Source: Diplosphaera chodatii (taxonomy: Eukaryota > Chlorophyta > Trebouxiophyceae > Prasiolales > Stichococcaceae). From it: a stretch of 64,000 nucleotides of DNA. Made by a program: the position numbers and the translations under genes. The notes below the pieces were generated by a model. The model was not told the origin of the DNA. It was given only the letters and a program-made list of their open reading frames with translations, and did not search any database. Below are positions 37,201-51,207 of the stretch, piece by piece (position 1 is the first letter of the stretch; each line of letters opens with the position of its first letter). The stretch spans positions 1,488,001 through 1,552,000 of the forward strand of contig JAALGY010000041.1 in the NCBI GenBank assembly GCA_032358165.1. The letters are read 5' to 3'.

Positions 37201-39217
37201 TATGCAACACAGCGCCTGGCAACACTTGCTCTGTGCTCCTGTGGTGGTGAGCGTCGCAGCCGGCAGTGGGGTATATTGGTGTCCAGCATGCTGTAAAGAG
37301 CAATGTGCTGGCTACCCACAGGGACGGCGCTTCAGCTGATGGCCGAGAGGGCCGAGTACATGGCAGCCGGCGGGTCAGAGGCCCGGCAGGTGTGACATCA
37401 TGATCAGTCATGACCCACCACAACAAGCAGATGATGCTTATTGGCAAAATGGATCTGCACAGATGTGACTGCACAGTTAGTCCGCCATGCAGGTCGTCGG
37501 GCCCGCCACCCCGGCGGCGGCGCGCAATATTGCGCTGGCGGGGTCACTGGCCGAGGTCGTGCGCTCGCTGCGGGCGCTGCTGCCACGGCTGCCCGCCAAT
37601 GCAGCCGCAGCCCTCGAGTATGCCCCTGTCGCCACCACTCGAAAGCTGTCAGAAGCTCAACTCGCCTTGACGTTTTTCTGCGTGCCAACACCACATATTT
37701 CGTTTTAATGTGCAGGCGGCCACTGGAGGCGGTGCAGGCGGCAGCCGTGGAGGTGGTGCTGCCCTTGTTCCGTGCCATGGTCGATGCTGCGGAAAGCATC
37801 ATCCTGAAGCTGCACGAGGTTTGCGCTGCGCAAAATCTCTGGGTGCACCTGTCTTTGCTTAGGTACATAAGACTGCGAGGAGACATATGTCAAACACACT
37901 ATCTGCAGGCGGGCGGCTGGGATGGCGACACGCCAAAGGGGCAGGACTCTGGCGGCGCGCTGCGTGCCTCCCGGTACATGACCGAGCTGACGCGCCACCT
38001 TGCGCACTGCCGGTGGGCATCTCGTTGCCCTTTGCAAGCTTGTCCAGTGCCCAGACTGCTCAACAAGCGGCTTCCATGAGCAATCCGGGGTCTCCACCAG
38101 GGGAAAGCAGCGTGCCACCTTGACGCGCAACTCTGCAGGGTGGAGTTCCTGTCATCCTTTGCACCAGCGCCGACCGCGGGCTCGGCGTCGGTGGCCACGC
38201 CGCTGGTGGAGCGCTTTGCTGCACGGCTGCTTGTGCTCTTTGTGCGGCATGCTGCGCTGCTGCGGCCGCTTAGCCAGGCCGGCAAGCTGCAGCTCGCCAA
38301 GGTGTGGCACCCAAGCCGTGCTGTAGTTATCCCTTCACATCCTGACTGCGATGTTTGAGTGGTACTGCAGCCTGCAGGTGTCCGGCCTGCGCTGGGCAGT
38401 CGTCTGCTGAGGTTGTGCGGCACCGCTTCGAGGGGGCGCCTGCTGACAGGGGGCATGGCGATATGGGATAGATTCCCAGCACAGCCTGTACGAACAAGAT
38501 CCCCGCAATATCCACGTCGTCGGGCGCCTGTTGCAGGACATGGCTGAGCTGGAGGAGGCGGTGGGTGGCCACCTGCTGCCGCCCGGGACCCTGGGCCGTC
38601 CATTCCGTGCGCTGCGGGGATTCCGCACCCTGCTGTTTGCAGGCAAGTATCATAATGCAGTTCCAGCATCAAAATGCAGTTGCAGCGTGGACAATATTGC
38701 CCAATACCGGAGCTGTCGTTTGCTGCTGGGGTGATTGCTTGAACCTGTTTCAACGCCTGGCGATCTGACATGCACCCCCACCAGCAACCTGGCTGCCCTT
38801 ATCAAGTGCAGATACGGCAGAGCTGGCGGTGCCAGGCAGCACGGCGCTGGCAGGCGCCGGGTCGGTTGCAGCAGTACACCACCTGTACTCGCGCGGGCCA
38901 GCAGAGCTTCAGTCCCCCATGTCACGCGCAGGCCTTACAGCCGCACAGGTGAGGCACTTTCCTCTGTGACAGAATGTAGAAAGCCAGTATGCACGTGATG
39001 CAAGTTGTACATGTTGGTGCACGCATACTTGGGGCATATTGTGGTTCAGGTGTAGCAACCGAATGCTGTGATGCTGATGCAGTATTCGGCGTGGCTGGAC
39101 CAGCACAGCACAGCAGAGGCTCTCAAGAGCATCAGAGCTGCACTGGAGGCGTCTCCGGCTGAAGCAAAGCAGGCAGATGCCGTACCTATCATGCTGCAGC
39201 TGTGTCAGGGGACATGA
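34249..39217 (+). CDS. COG5: Conserved oligomeric Golgi complex subunit 5 (COG5)
   Basis: Eighteen exons give 795 residues: 34249-34422, 34550-34735, 34939-35085, 35196-35321, 35465-35554, 35787-35936, 36171-36340, 36485-36635, 36809-36990, 37121-37191, 37322-37389, 37493-37617, 37716-37818, 37909-38012, 38139-38301, 38537-38642, 38812-38948 and 39083-39217. It is collinear with plant COG5: LLVSDPQFAPFLEPDFN at the N-terminus, KAKTQQLAALHATVALLR, LAKKRDPLSHVLFLDQV, LQRDTNVKGVAPAVTE, GPATPAAARNIAL, VRHAALLRPLSQAGKLQLAK, DMAELEEAVGGHLLP, HHLYSRGPAELQSPMSRAGL and QYSAWLDQH. COG5 belongs to lobe B of the COG tether for retrograde intra-Golgi vesicles. Two introns use GC donors (after 36635 and after 38642), each required for phase and family alignment. 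Exon 7 could begin at 36165. Confidence 0.93.
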
Positions 39218-39360
39218 CCTCGAGTGTTAGCTCTGACCGCAGACTTCAGAGCTTGCGGTGTGCACTGTTGGCCTGGGGACGGCTGCACTTCCCGTTGATA
39301 CCCGAGAAGAACTTCCAGGCAGCATTTAAACGTAGGTTCGAAAACCTTATTCGATCTAAA

Positions 39361-39570
39361 CTATGTCAGAGCCCGAATCACGGCCATGGCAGCAAAGCCG
39401 CCGGACAGGCCCAGAAGTGCAATGCGATGCAGGCCCTGTGGCGCCGGCACCCGGCTGTAGTTGACAGCTAGCAGGTATGCTGCGCAGGCACCGCTGACAG
39501 CCGTGCCCACCACGCGGCAGCTGAGGCAGTCGCCCCTCGGTTGCTGCTCTGGTTGCGGGTGGAGTGCCAT
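39361..39570 (-). CDS. Small membrane protein resembling DUF4536/DMAC1 (downstream ORF of a putative dicistron)
   Basis: An intronless frame of 69 residues. After a short polar N-terminus comes GDCLSCRVVGTAVSGACAAY, the C-x-x-C-R-x-x-G pattern of DUF4536 proteins (TMEM261/DMAC1, mitochondrial complex I distal-arm assembly in animals). Two hydrophobic helices follow, the second being GLHRIALLGLSGGFAAMAV. Function in algae is inferred, not known. Its ATG lies only 22 nt after the TMA7 stop on the same strand, too little for an ordinary promoter, and both ATG contexts have A at -3 and G at +4. Confidence 0.65.
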   Translation of the reverse strand: MALHPQPEQQPRGDCLSCRVVGTAVSGACAAYLLAVNYSRVPAPQGLHRIALLGLSGGFAAMAVIRALT

Positions 39571-39592
39571 AGTTGTTGCTAAGAGCGGCGGC

Positions 39593-40692
<1,100 letters not shown>

Positions 40693-43600
40693 ATGCAGAC
40701 TTCGCAGCATCAGCAGAGCACGCAGCATGCTGCCAGCGCCAGTCTTCTGCAAGAGGACTGCATCGACCTTACGGCTGCTGATGCCTCAGACTTGGAGTCT
40801 GACGTGGACCGTCAGATAGTGCAGCCCTCGGGGCGCACAGTGGAGGAGGCGGTCGACCTGTGTGACAGCGATGACGACGTCCCTGCTATTCCCACCGGCG
40901 GCTCACAACCAGCAGCAAAGCGACCTGCACAACGGCTGCCGGAGCATTCGGACATGGCTGCCGGGCGCACCTCTGCACACGACCGCCCGCAGCCTCCGAA
41001 GAAGCAGCGACTCGATGTCAGCAGCGGCCAGGGGACTCCAGAGCAGCCGCAGCAGCAGAGGCTGCCAAGCAGGGGCCAGCAGCCAGACATGGGGCAGCTG
41101 CCTGTCGGGCAGCAACCACTCGCGCTGCCCCAGTCGCCAGCGAGCGGCAGTGGGTCTGGTGACGCAGCCACCACTGCGGCCGGCAACATGACGACGCGCG
41201 CTGAGGCTGCTGGTGCTGCCGCTTCAGGAGGCGTTCTCCAGGACCAGGGCCAGCTACCTGCTGTGCAGACTGCAGCCGTTGCAGTCAACCAACCATCCTC
41301 ACACACGGCAGGCGCATCCATGCCCCCAGCCATGGTGCCCGTCCCGCAAGCGCCTGTCGCATCAGACTTCAAGCAACCAGGAGCCAGTGCGCGTACTCAC
41401 CCAGCAGCCAGAGCTATGCCTCCGATCAACCTTCGTGTCAAGCTGGGAGGAACTGCAATCCAGCCCCCGGCAGCTACACCAGAGCAGCCTGAGCAGCTCC
41501 ACCAGCAGCAAGTGGAGCCACACTCAGAGGCGACCGGCTTGCAGCAGCCAGCAACCAAGGTGCTGAAGTCCAGCCCGCTGTGGAGCGACAGCCGCAGAGC
41601 TGCAGAGCAACCGCCAGATGCTGCGGCGCAGCTGCAGCAGCTGAGCAGCAGCGGCGCCGCGGGCAATGGTGCAGGTGAGCGGCCATGGCCTCTTCAAAGC
41701 AGATGCTTGCTTTCCAGTGGTTTGCGCACTGTATGTCTGTCAGATCGATTTGTTGCAGCCTGCCCATATTGACAAAGTAGGAACGGGTCGTACTATTGAG
41801 ATGAGGACAGTTGGCCCTATTCAGCAGCTTGCCCTTTGCAGGCAGCAACCTGCGAGTCAATGTTGTGCCAGCTGCGCATGCTGACGCCGACAGCACCGTC
41901 GAACTGCCATCAGCGGATCAGCCGATGTGGCCATGCCGACGACGCCATCGACGCAGGAGCAGGCTGGCCTGCCCACCTTCAGTCCAGTTGAGCCGGTGCC
42001 AGGCACTTCACCCATGGACACAGTTGCGCAACTGCTTGCTCAGCTGCACCCGCCAGCAGCCGGGGACAGCGCAGAGCTCGCGCACAGCGCGCAGCACACC
42101 GTGCAGCCAGCTGCAGAGAGCAGCCCGGCAACCGCGCACCGTCCAACTAATTTGTTCGCCCTGCCAGTGGAGCCGAACAAGGCCCGCGCCAAGGTCAAGC
42201 CACTGCTGCTCCGGCCTCAGGGGAGTGAGCACCGCACGCACAGCAACACAACGGGCTCAGACGCGGCAGGGGCAGCGTCCGGGCTGCAGGCACCAGCCAC
42301 AGCGCAGTCTGCGCCACCGCCGGCTGCTGCAGAGCCGCAGTGCAAGAGCAGGGGGATGGAGCCAAGGTCGGCACCAGTGGCTGAGCCTCAGGCGCGGCCG
42401 GCTCTGCCTCGCAAGAGCTCCAGCAAGGAGATGAAACTCAGCGGCATGCTGCTGGAGGCCGAGGCCGCACAGGCAGCGCTGGGGGGCAAGCGGCGCCGCG
42501 CTGCAGTCCAGGCAGACGCACAACTGGCCGCCTGTGCCGACGTCGGGCAGCAGGTGCGGACGTCGTCTGACCCGCACCCATCGGCAGCCCCAGGCTTGCG
42601 CCCCGGACCATCCAGCAAAGCTGTGCCTGCAGCCACTGCCGCGCCTGCTTCAGCGGCAGCTCCTCCGCAGAAGCGGCAGACTCCGGGCAGCGGCAGGGCC
42701 GTGTCCTGTGGCCCCACCCACAAGACAGCATCAGCAACACCGCCAGCCGCAGCTGCTGTGCGGCCCGGTGCAGACAAGGCTGCAAGCGAAGCTGCTGCGC
42801 TCCTTGGCGCCCCGTGGACCCCGCAGCTCGTTGCCAAATTCGACCGCAGCAAGCGGCACGTCAAGCAGGAGATGCAGGCATCTGGTGCAGCCGGCCGCAA
42901 GGACAAGGTGTCCAGGCAGGATCGTGCAGAGCGCATCCTGCAGCACATGGGCTGCCCTCCCGGCCTGTCTGTGCAGAAGGTGCCTGTCACTCTGTTGCCT
43001 GTATTCCTGAATGTCAGTTCCAACGTCGCAACCATCGTGCTCCCACCATGATGCGCTGGTTGGAGCACATGCGTGTTTGCAGATTGAGCAACAGTAACAG
43101 TAGATGCGGATTGCAGTCGCCTGATGGCTTGCTGATGCTGGCACAGGTGCGAGAGGCTGAGCGCGTGCTGCGGCAACGTTCCGGCGCAGTCCCATCGTCT
43201 GAAGCGGCACCTGAAGCAGGACCTGATGTGCCTTACGCTGCGGCGGCTGGACCTCCTGCCGTTTGCAAGGTCAGCTGCAGTTGCGTACATGTTGTGCTCG
43301 ACTTTTGGGCTCCTTACATGCTGTGACTGCATAGGTTTTCACTCTCTAAATCTGAGGCACATCTCATGTTTCCTTGCAGATGGAGCCAGCAACAGCAGCT
43401 GGAGCACCAGCCGCCCAGGTCGTTGCTGAAGGTGGTGCCACCCCAGCAGCTGCACAGCAGGATGAAGCGGGGCCTTCTGCTGTGGCCACCGACACAGGTG
43501 CAGCAGCAGCAGCTGCCGAGCCAGATGTAGCGCCAGCAGGGGATGCGGTGCCGACGGATGCGGGCCCGGGACCGCCCCGGCCACTGCCGGACATCCCGCC

Positions 43601-46600
43601 ATGTGCCCTGGACCTGCCACGAGCGCACGTGGTGGACCCCGAGGAAGCTCGGAATGTGCCGAGGATACTGAGCATTTACCTCGCGCGCGTCCGCGTCCTC
43701 CAGTCTCGAGATCAGGTGAAGAACAGGAAAGGCAGGTCAAGCAGGAAGCCCATGCTGTGCGATATCTGCTGCCTGGGCGTGGCATCTCGCTAACCCTGCT
43801 CTGTGCATCTCCATTGACTGGCACAGTGGATTTCACGCCAATATCCTCTGTTTCTGAACAACACAAAGCATTTGCAGTTGTGTCCACATGCCAGAAGGGT
43901 GGTCCTGCCTCATCAGTGATGCTGACACCGGTGCGCTGTGTCTCGCAGGCCAAGCCGGACATGAAAGCGAACAAGGAGCTGAAAGCTACGCTACGGCCAC
44001 CACAGCGTCACGGCCATGTCCCTGGGATTGCAGTCGGCCAGGAATTTGCCAATCGCGGCGAGCTTGCCATCGTTGGCGTACACACCGAAATTCTGCGAGG
44101 CATCAACTGCCTGTGAGAAGACCCCACCACAGTGCTGAACGGTCACTACGACGTTCGAATCAATGCTCCTGAAATGGTGTCAGAGATACTGTGGTCTGCA
44201 TGAGGTATGCCGCTGTGACAAGTGCCGTTTGGGTGCGCAGGCAACGCCAGCCAGCCTACGCCGTCTGCAATTCTGGCGCGTATGCAGGCAATGTGGACAC
44301 AGGCGCCGACTTCATCTACAGCGGCGAGGTGGGCCTGCCTGCATTGTCTGCTGATCCCATATTTTAGTATCCTGAGTCGCATTAGAGTATCGGCTGCTGC
44401 GCAAGGCCCTTCCAGTTGATAGTGAGGACGCTGTCATCGCTCGAGTGGTGCAGGGCAAGACGGGCGACCAGACCTTCACAAAAGGCAACAAGGCACTGCT
44501 GCTCAGCCAGAGCCAGGGGATGCCAGTGCGCGTCGTTCGCCAAAAGAAGTGAGTATTGTTGTGTGCTGCGCCACAGCGATTTGGCTTTGTGGATGTTCTG
44601 TTATTGGTGCTGTACGAGCGTGTGCACATGAAGGTCCATGTACACCTACTGCCTGCAGAGGTGGCGTGCAAGTGGTGTACGAGGGACTGTACCGTGTCGT
44701 GGACGCATGGCAGGAGCCCGAGGGCGGCAGGCTCGCCTGCAAGTACGTGCCACCCCTCTAGATTGATTGTCCTCACACAGACTGCCTTTGTGCAGCCGCT
44801 CACCTGTGCGATGTTGTCTTGACCCAATTCCGGGTCGCTGTACAACCTAAGAGACCTCACCAACTTTTCCCCTGGGTGCAGGTTCCGGATGATCGCCATA
44901 CCTGGCCACAGCAAGGTGTCGATCATGGTGCAAAACCGCCGCGTCACCGCGGTAATACCGCGCACACGCAGAGTGCTGGCTTCTGCAGGTGTGCACGTGC
45001 ACTCTGCACGCTGTGGTGGACACTGTACACAACTCAGGGCCCACAGCTGCACTGACGCTGCTCAGTGTGTTGCAGTTCTTGCGCTAAGAAAGCAGGGTCG
45101 CGCGAGCTGGGCAACGTGCGCATGATGCCTGGTGCCCTTTTCGTGCTTAGCTTGTGTCCGATCTCATGGCGCAGAGCCGGACGCCTTTGGAAGGCGGCCC
45201 GCCGCCACGGCTGCAGACGAGCGGAGGCGGTCTGCTGCGCGTGCTGCAGTGGAGGGTGCGCTGCTGGCCTACAGCTGCCATGATGAGAAGCACGCTGCCT
45301 CAGAGAGAAGACGGTCATGTAGTTGCCTCACCCGACCGCCGGCTGATTGGTGTATGTTTGTGATGCAGCGCCGGGGCGCCTCATCTGTGCCGACATCTCT
45401 GGGTAAGCCATGTTTGCCCAGATCATCAACTCCATACTGCTGTTGGCCTGTCTCATCAAGAGTCGGCTCTGCACCTGCCAGTATATGGCGAGTCCGGCAT
45501 GTCCTGCACAGAGGAGTGCACTTGCGCTGCAGGGGCCTCGAAACACGGCCGATCCCCGTGTACAATGATGTGGACGATGAGCTGTCACCCACAGCGGGGC
45601 AGCGCCTCACATACATCAGGTACCACCCAAGTGCATGGCGTTGCCATCGTCTTGCATGGAGACGTGGCATGAATGCAAAGATATCAGTGTCAACAGCACC
45701 AGCATATTGGGACCCGCGGCCTGTTGGCCCTCAGCAGGATGCCGCTGTTCCAAACCTGCTGGTTGCAGTGGTCAGGTTGGCACATCCGACATGTCAGGCT
45801 CAGCACATGTGCGTTGATCGCAAGTTTTGCTCAGGCAGGCCCACGCTGGGTGCTCAATCTCGCAGGGAGTTTGAGGCCAGGCCGGGGTCACGCGCCCCAG
45901 AGTTCCTGGCACGGGGTGCTGAGGTGCTGGAGGCCGCCTTTGCGGCCGGGCGGCAGCGGTGCGGCGTCGCCCACACCACACAGCACGCAGGCGGCGAGGA
46001 TCCAAATTACCACATGGGCGGCCGCCTGTGCCGCACGGACTGCTGCGGCATCTACGAGGTGTGCACTCGCCATCCAACCTTGCTGTGCCTTGGCAGTGGG
46101 CAGATGGGACGCTCGCCCGAGGCTGCAGACTTCGATAGCCTACATCAGTTTGATTCATCAGAGCAACACATTGTTGTCACTGGGTAGGCCTGATGATCGG
46201 CGGATGCACTCACAGCAGGTTGACTGCTAGGTCAAAGCACTTACATGGTCGGCTGCTGGCCTGTGCAGTGCCCGGCCTCTTGCGATACAGACGCGGCGTG
46301 CCTGGAGAACCGGGTGGTCACGAATGGCATTGCTGCGCCCTTGGAGGTGTTCAAGACACGCAAATGCGGGTGAGGGCTACACTGTTGCTGCAGCCTGCAA
46401 AACTGCTGCAAGCTCTTGCGCCTTGGTGCAGCCTGCGCATGGCTTGGATGTTGCACAAGGACATGAACGCAGTTTGGATAAACGTCACTTGGCTGTAGGC
46501 TGCAGCGGCCTAGGCCCCAGGAGCAAGTCGATGACTGAGCATTATTGGTTTCTGTGCTGCCAGGTGGGGTCTGCGGTGCCGGAAGGACCTGAAGCCGGGT

Positions 46601-47977
46601 GCCTTCGTCTGTGCCTATGTTGGCGAGATCATCACCGACAAAGAGGCGGTGCGTCCAGTGTATGCATGAGGACACATGCATGCAGCAGTATGCTGCATGT
46701 TGCACATCGTCAGCATGCACTTGGATGCTGGCTAGCCGAGCGTGGTGACTAGGGGGTTTGAAAGCTCTACAGTTATTGCTGTGGCTGAATGAACCCTGCC
46801 GACGCTCACACCCAATTGATCTGTCATGTACAGGAGTGGGTGGACAACGACCAGTACCTCATGAACCTGGATCACCTGGCGGTGGTGACTGACGACTGGG
46901 CCGAGGAAGTGGCACAGGTGCTCACATATCATCTACCTTCAGGCTCTTGCCTGATGCTGTGGTGGCAGCAGTCAAAAGTTGCTTCGTGAAGTCACATTCT
47001 GCTGGATGGTTGCACAGCCCTTCTCTGGCGTTACGGTCTGCTTGGTGGCTGACGTGTCAGAACGGCGTCTGATGGATGTCTGACACCACTGATCGCGATC
47101 TGCCATTGATGCACTCATAGCTGGGGTCGTTGAATGTATGACATGTTCGCACAGGGCAAGGAGTGCGACTGGCGTCCGGAGCTGATGCCGCCGTTGCCAT
47201 ATGGCGCACGCGAGAGCGAAACCGGTCCCGACGACCATCCAACAATCTGTGCAGTTGATGCATCCAGGAAAGGTGTGGCTTGCCGTGGCATGTGGCCTGC
47301 TTCCTGTGTGCACCATGCTGCTGCGCCTGGGAATCGCGCAGGTCCTTCCCCATCCGCTGCTGTTAGAAAGTGTAACGCAATGCATGACTTGGCAGTCGGC
47401 TGTTGATGTTAGCCCCCGATTGCTGGGTCCGGTGGCACCCGCGATCCACTATCGCCACTCATTTGGGAGGCTGCGACACATCATCGGTGCCTGAGTGCCT
47501 TGGCTGCCTTGGTTGCAGGCAATGTGGCGCGCTTCATCAACCACAGTTGTGCCCCCAACCTACTGAAGCAGGTGGTGCTGACCGAGGGAGATCATGGTAT
47601 CAAGCACCGCATCGCCTTCTTCGCAGCAGAGGTGCGGTGCTGTGCATTGCCTGCGCTCTGCACATGCTTGCAGCCCTGTAGAGCACGTCCCAGTGCCATT
47701 GTCCCCCTGAGCATGCTGGGGTTGAGGGTAGCAGTACAACATTAGTTGCGCCAGCGTACAAATCAAGCATTGTGCTCTGCTGCAGACGATTCTTGCGGGT
47801 GAGGAGCTCACATACGACTACAACTGGGCATCGCGGGAGCTGAAGGACAAGCAAATGGCGTGTAACTGTGGCGCGGCATCATGTTGTATGAATCTGTTTG
47901 GTAACCTGGCGAAGACCGAGGCTGGGCAGCCACAACAGCAGCCTGCGGCTGATGCCGGACCATCGAGCTGGGTATGA
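40693..47977 (+). CDS. SUVH-type histone H3K9 methyltransferase (SRA, pre-SET, SET, post-SET)
   Basis: Firm exons: 43147-43269, 43380-43715, 43949-44112, 44241-44328, 44388-44548, 44659-44742, 44882-44915, 45369-45402, 45533-45619, 46269-46369, 46564-46648, 46834-46917, 47155-47272, 47519-47631 and 47786-47977. Less certain: 40693-41674, about 41922-42979, a [10 protein letters not shown] segment near 45703-45768, and 45835-46058. The first 700 residues are Gln/Pro/Ala-rich. The SRA domain shows [43 protein letters not shown] and [15 protein letters not shown]. Pre-[75 protein letters not shown] and EELTYDYNW. The post-SET is CNCGAASCC. In plants such enzymes bind methylated DNA through SRA and methylate H3K9. 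The segment between 44915 and 45369 is unresolved. Confidence 0.9.
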
Positions 47978-49015
47978 CGTCGCAGTCTACGGGCTGATGC
48001 CTCGGTCTACAGCACGGACTGTGATGCTCATGTCAGGCAGACGGCATGAGGGGCGGGTGTGGTTTGCATGGGGTGACCATTATCAAATGGCTTGCGTTTT
48101 GTGTGGCACACCGTGACCGATGGGGAACAGACTTCAGGCTGCCGTCAGGTTTCCCGTTGAGTGGTGACGACATACAGTCCACAAATGTGACCTGGGTTTG
48201 GAAAGCGGCATGCTTTCCACGATAAGCTGGCTCGATGTAAACGCAGGGCACCCAACATGATGTTCCTTTCGAATCGCCACTGCCAAACCAGTCTGACCGG
48301 CTGCCGGCAGTCAAAAGCCCCTTCTGCCTCGGCGCCAAACCCTGCGTGCGGGTAGTAAGGCGAGGGCCCGCGCTTGGAGGGCTCCACACAACCATCCGCC
48401 GCACTCAATAGCAGTCGACCGCCCGCAAGCTGTTTCCGCTCCGCCTGCCCCCTCCATCGCCCGCCAGATGGTGTCCGGCACCGAGGAAGTGAGTGCCACA
48501 GTGGGGGCCTGGTACCGCAGCACCACGGGGTTTGCCCGCTGCACGATGCATCGCGACCGCGTCCGAATACATTTGATCGGCGTTGCCGGGGCCACAGCGG
48601 CGCCGGCCTGTCCTCGCCATGCCGCGGAGTGTCTGATGAGTTCCATCACCAACGACTCGCAAGAGCAGGGGGCAGCACAGTCTGGGTCCAGGTCCAGCTT
48701 TTCGTCATGTTGCCCACGATCCACTTCTCAGATGGCTCGTGGCCACGGGAAGCCAATGGGGTGTACCCGAAAGGCGTGTTCCTGCTGGTTCCCCCCGGTG
48801 CAGTGCTGCAGAGTCACGCGGAAAGCGGTCAACGGTACCGGCGCACGGTGTGCATTTTGCGTCATGCGCAAGATGCCACGGGGATTGTCGGGCACGAACG
48901 CCGTTGATACTACAGATCGCCAACTTGTTCTGCCTGCGATCATGCCAGGTCATCAGGGCTGGATGCAGCAGCCTGACCGGCAACCTGCGTGCTTCAACAT
49001 CACATACGCATATTG
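47978..49015. other. Intergenic region, no supported gene
   Basis: About 1 kb lies between the SUVH-like gene and the first supported exon of the KH gene. GC-rich open frames on both strands (for example 48468-49016 plus and 48311-48724 minus) overlap and have no recognisable motifs. The missing 5' exon or UTR of the KH gene probably lies in the right part. Confidence 0.4.
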
Positions 49016-49155
49016 ATGACACCGGTGCAGCTGCCGCTGGGGGCACTGCGGCTGTCCCCTCGGGCTGCACCTGGGGCCGAGTAGTAATCAGCTTCTGTGT
49101 TGCAGAGGCAGTCTGACCAGCAGCAGGCGCCAGAGCGAGTTGTGACACCGCACAG

Positions 49156-51207
49156 GTGACAGAGGCGCTGGCCCAGACCGACCTGCAGGATGAGGACCCG
49201 GCGCCGGAGGCCAACGGCGACGACAGCGCGCCTGATGCGGACGCCGATGGGGAGGACGCAGATGCGCCGTCAGACCAGAAGGTGGTCGCCAAGTTCCTCG
49301 TCAGCAACGCCGCAGCTGGCAGCGTGATCGGCAAGGGCGGCAGCAACATCGCAGGTCAGCCTGCCCCTGCCCCTTGGCGGTAACTGCATCACTGCTGCGT
49401 GCGGATACAACAGGCTGCGATGCGGATCACTGGATGCATGCAGCATTCGTGGTTGGTGTCCAAGGTCTCAGACACTCAATCGTGTTCTGCCGTGCGCAGA
49501 GTTTCAGACGCAGAGCTCAGCGCGCATCCAGCTGTCGCGGGCGAACGAGTACTTCCCGGGCACCAGCGACCGCGTCATGCTCATCAGTGGCACCGTGGGC
49601 CAGGTGCGGCATCTGCAGCCCTGCATCTGCAGCACTGCTGCAACCTGGCATGTTGCTGCGAGGAGACTGCACAGGAGCTCGTGACGCTGGAATGCTCTGC
49701 CGGGACCAAGTGCCTTGCAGACACTGCTGGAAACTGCATCTGCAGGTGCTGACGGCGCTCCACCTAGTGCTGGCCAAGATGTCCAGCGAGAAGACGGTGC
49801 AGGAGACGATGCTGTCAAGGTGCGCACGCCCTGTCGCACCTGCCTCGACGTCTACGACATCTGAAGCCAATACTGTGCAGTTTGGCGCATCTGGCTGCAG
49901 CATGTGATGCGGTGTGCGCTAATTGCAAGGCCCCTGACGACTCCTGTTGCCCCCTGTCCCAGAGACGGGCAGTCGCAGGAGCTGCGGCTGCTGGTGCCGG
50001 CGGCGCTGTGCGGCAGCATCATCGGCAAGGGCGGCGCCACCATCCGCCAGTTTGCGGAGGACTCCAAGGCCGCCATCGGGCTGTCCCCCCAGGTGCGCGC
50101 TCTCAGTGTCCGCGATGCTCAAAGTGCTCACAGCCCCGGCTGTGCTCGCACTGCAATCACACTGCTCAAGGGCGAGAAGCCAGCGCTCTCCGGTCGACAA
50201 GATGATCGCATGCAGGGTCAGCGGCCCAGCTGCAGTTAGGATCACAGCAGCTCATCAACTGTGCAAGGCGTGTCAAGGCGCTCCGCCCCTGTTACTGCAG
50301 GACCGCATGCCGCCGGGGGTGCAGGACAGGACGGTGCGGGTGACGGGGGCGGACCTGGAGCAGCTGATGCGCGCCACCGCGCTCATCCTGACCAAGCTCA
50401 GCCAGAACCCCAACTACTCGCGCTTCACATCCACCAGCGTCAGCTACGGCGGCTACTCCGCCAACTACGGCGGCAACTACGGCGGCCGCAACACCGCCGC
50501 CGGGCCCCCGCCCGAGGTGCCCACCCCGTGCTGCCATCCTGCTGCCCCTGAGGACGTTTGCGCACGGAGGAGGCAACGATGTCCATGTGCTATCTCATGC
50601 TCCGTGACGCAATGGATGCAGGTGTTTGAGAGCGGGCCGCAGGGCGAGGCGACGGTGGCAGTGCCCGACCGGGCGGTGGGCGCCATCATCGGCAAGGGTG
50701 GCGAGGTGGGCGCGGCAACCTCATCTGCCGCTGTCCCCCTGTCAGCCTGGTGCTTCCCTCTACATTCGAGACGCTGCCTAAGCTGTTGACGCTCGATGCG
50801 GTTTTGCTCCGCTGCCATCAAAGGCTGCCGTCGCTGGCTGTCCTCAGGTGATCAACCAGATCAAAAATGTGGTGGGGGTGCGCATCCGGGTCAGCGGGCG
50901 GGACGAGTACATCGAGGGCACCCGCGACCGCAGCGTCACAATCAGCGGGCCCAAGGAGGGCGTCGCCATCGCCGAGAAGCTGGTGCGTGCAGAGCGGCAC
51001 ATGCCGCCCGCCTGCCCCACCCCTGATGAATCCTGCACACCATGATCTGTTGTCGGTTGTAGACTCACCTGGCAACGCTACTGGGGTCATGGAGCTTGGC
51101 ATTGGATGGTTTGCACTATCAGCCGCAACTCACTCCCGAGGTGGTGCTGCATGCAGATCCGGCAGAAGATGGACTCAGCGCTGGCGGGTCCGGGCCCGCG
51201 GGAGTGA
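49156..51207 (+). CDS. Triple KH-domain RNA-binding protein (Nova/PCBP-like), 5' end not resolved
   Basis: Eight exons encode 330 residues: 49156-49354, 49500-49603, 49746-49819, 49963-50092, 50301-50516, 50622-50705, 50848-50982 and 51157-51207. The first opens after an AG acceptor with a GTG codon, so an upstream exon must supply the ATG; a three-codon exon at 49016-49024 (ATG ACA CCG then GTGCAG) fits the phase but is unproven. An acidic N-terminus is followed by three KH domains, each with the GxxG loop: [17 protein letters not shown] with [35 protein letters not shown]; and [15 protein letters not shown] with [16 protein letters not shown] Tyr/Gly/Asn-rich linker ([14 protein letters not shown]) separates KH2 and KH3. 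The second KH is shorter in its C-terminal half. Likely role: single-stranded RNA binding in splicing, stability or translation. Confidence 0.87.

Noticed and set aside
48311..49349. Overlapping open frames on both strands between the SUVH-like and KH genes
   Set aside because: They overlap each other, lack motifs and cannot be linked by splice sites to a convincing protein.
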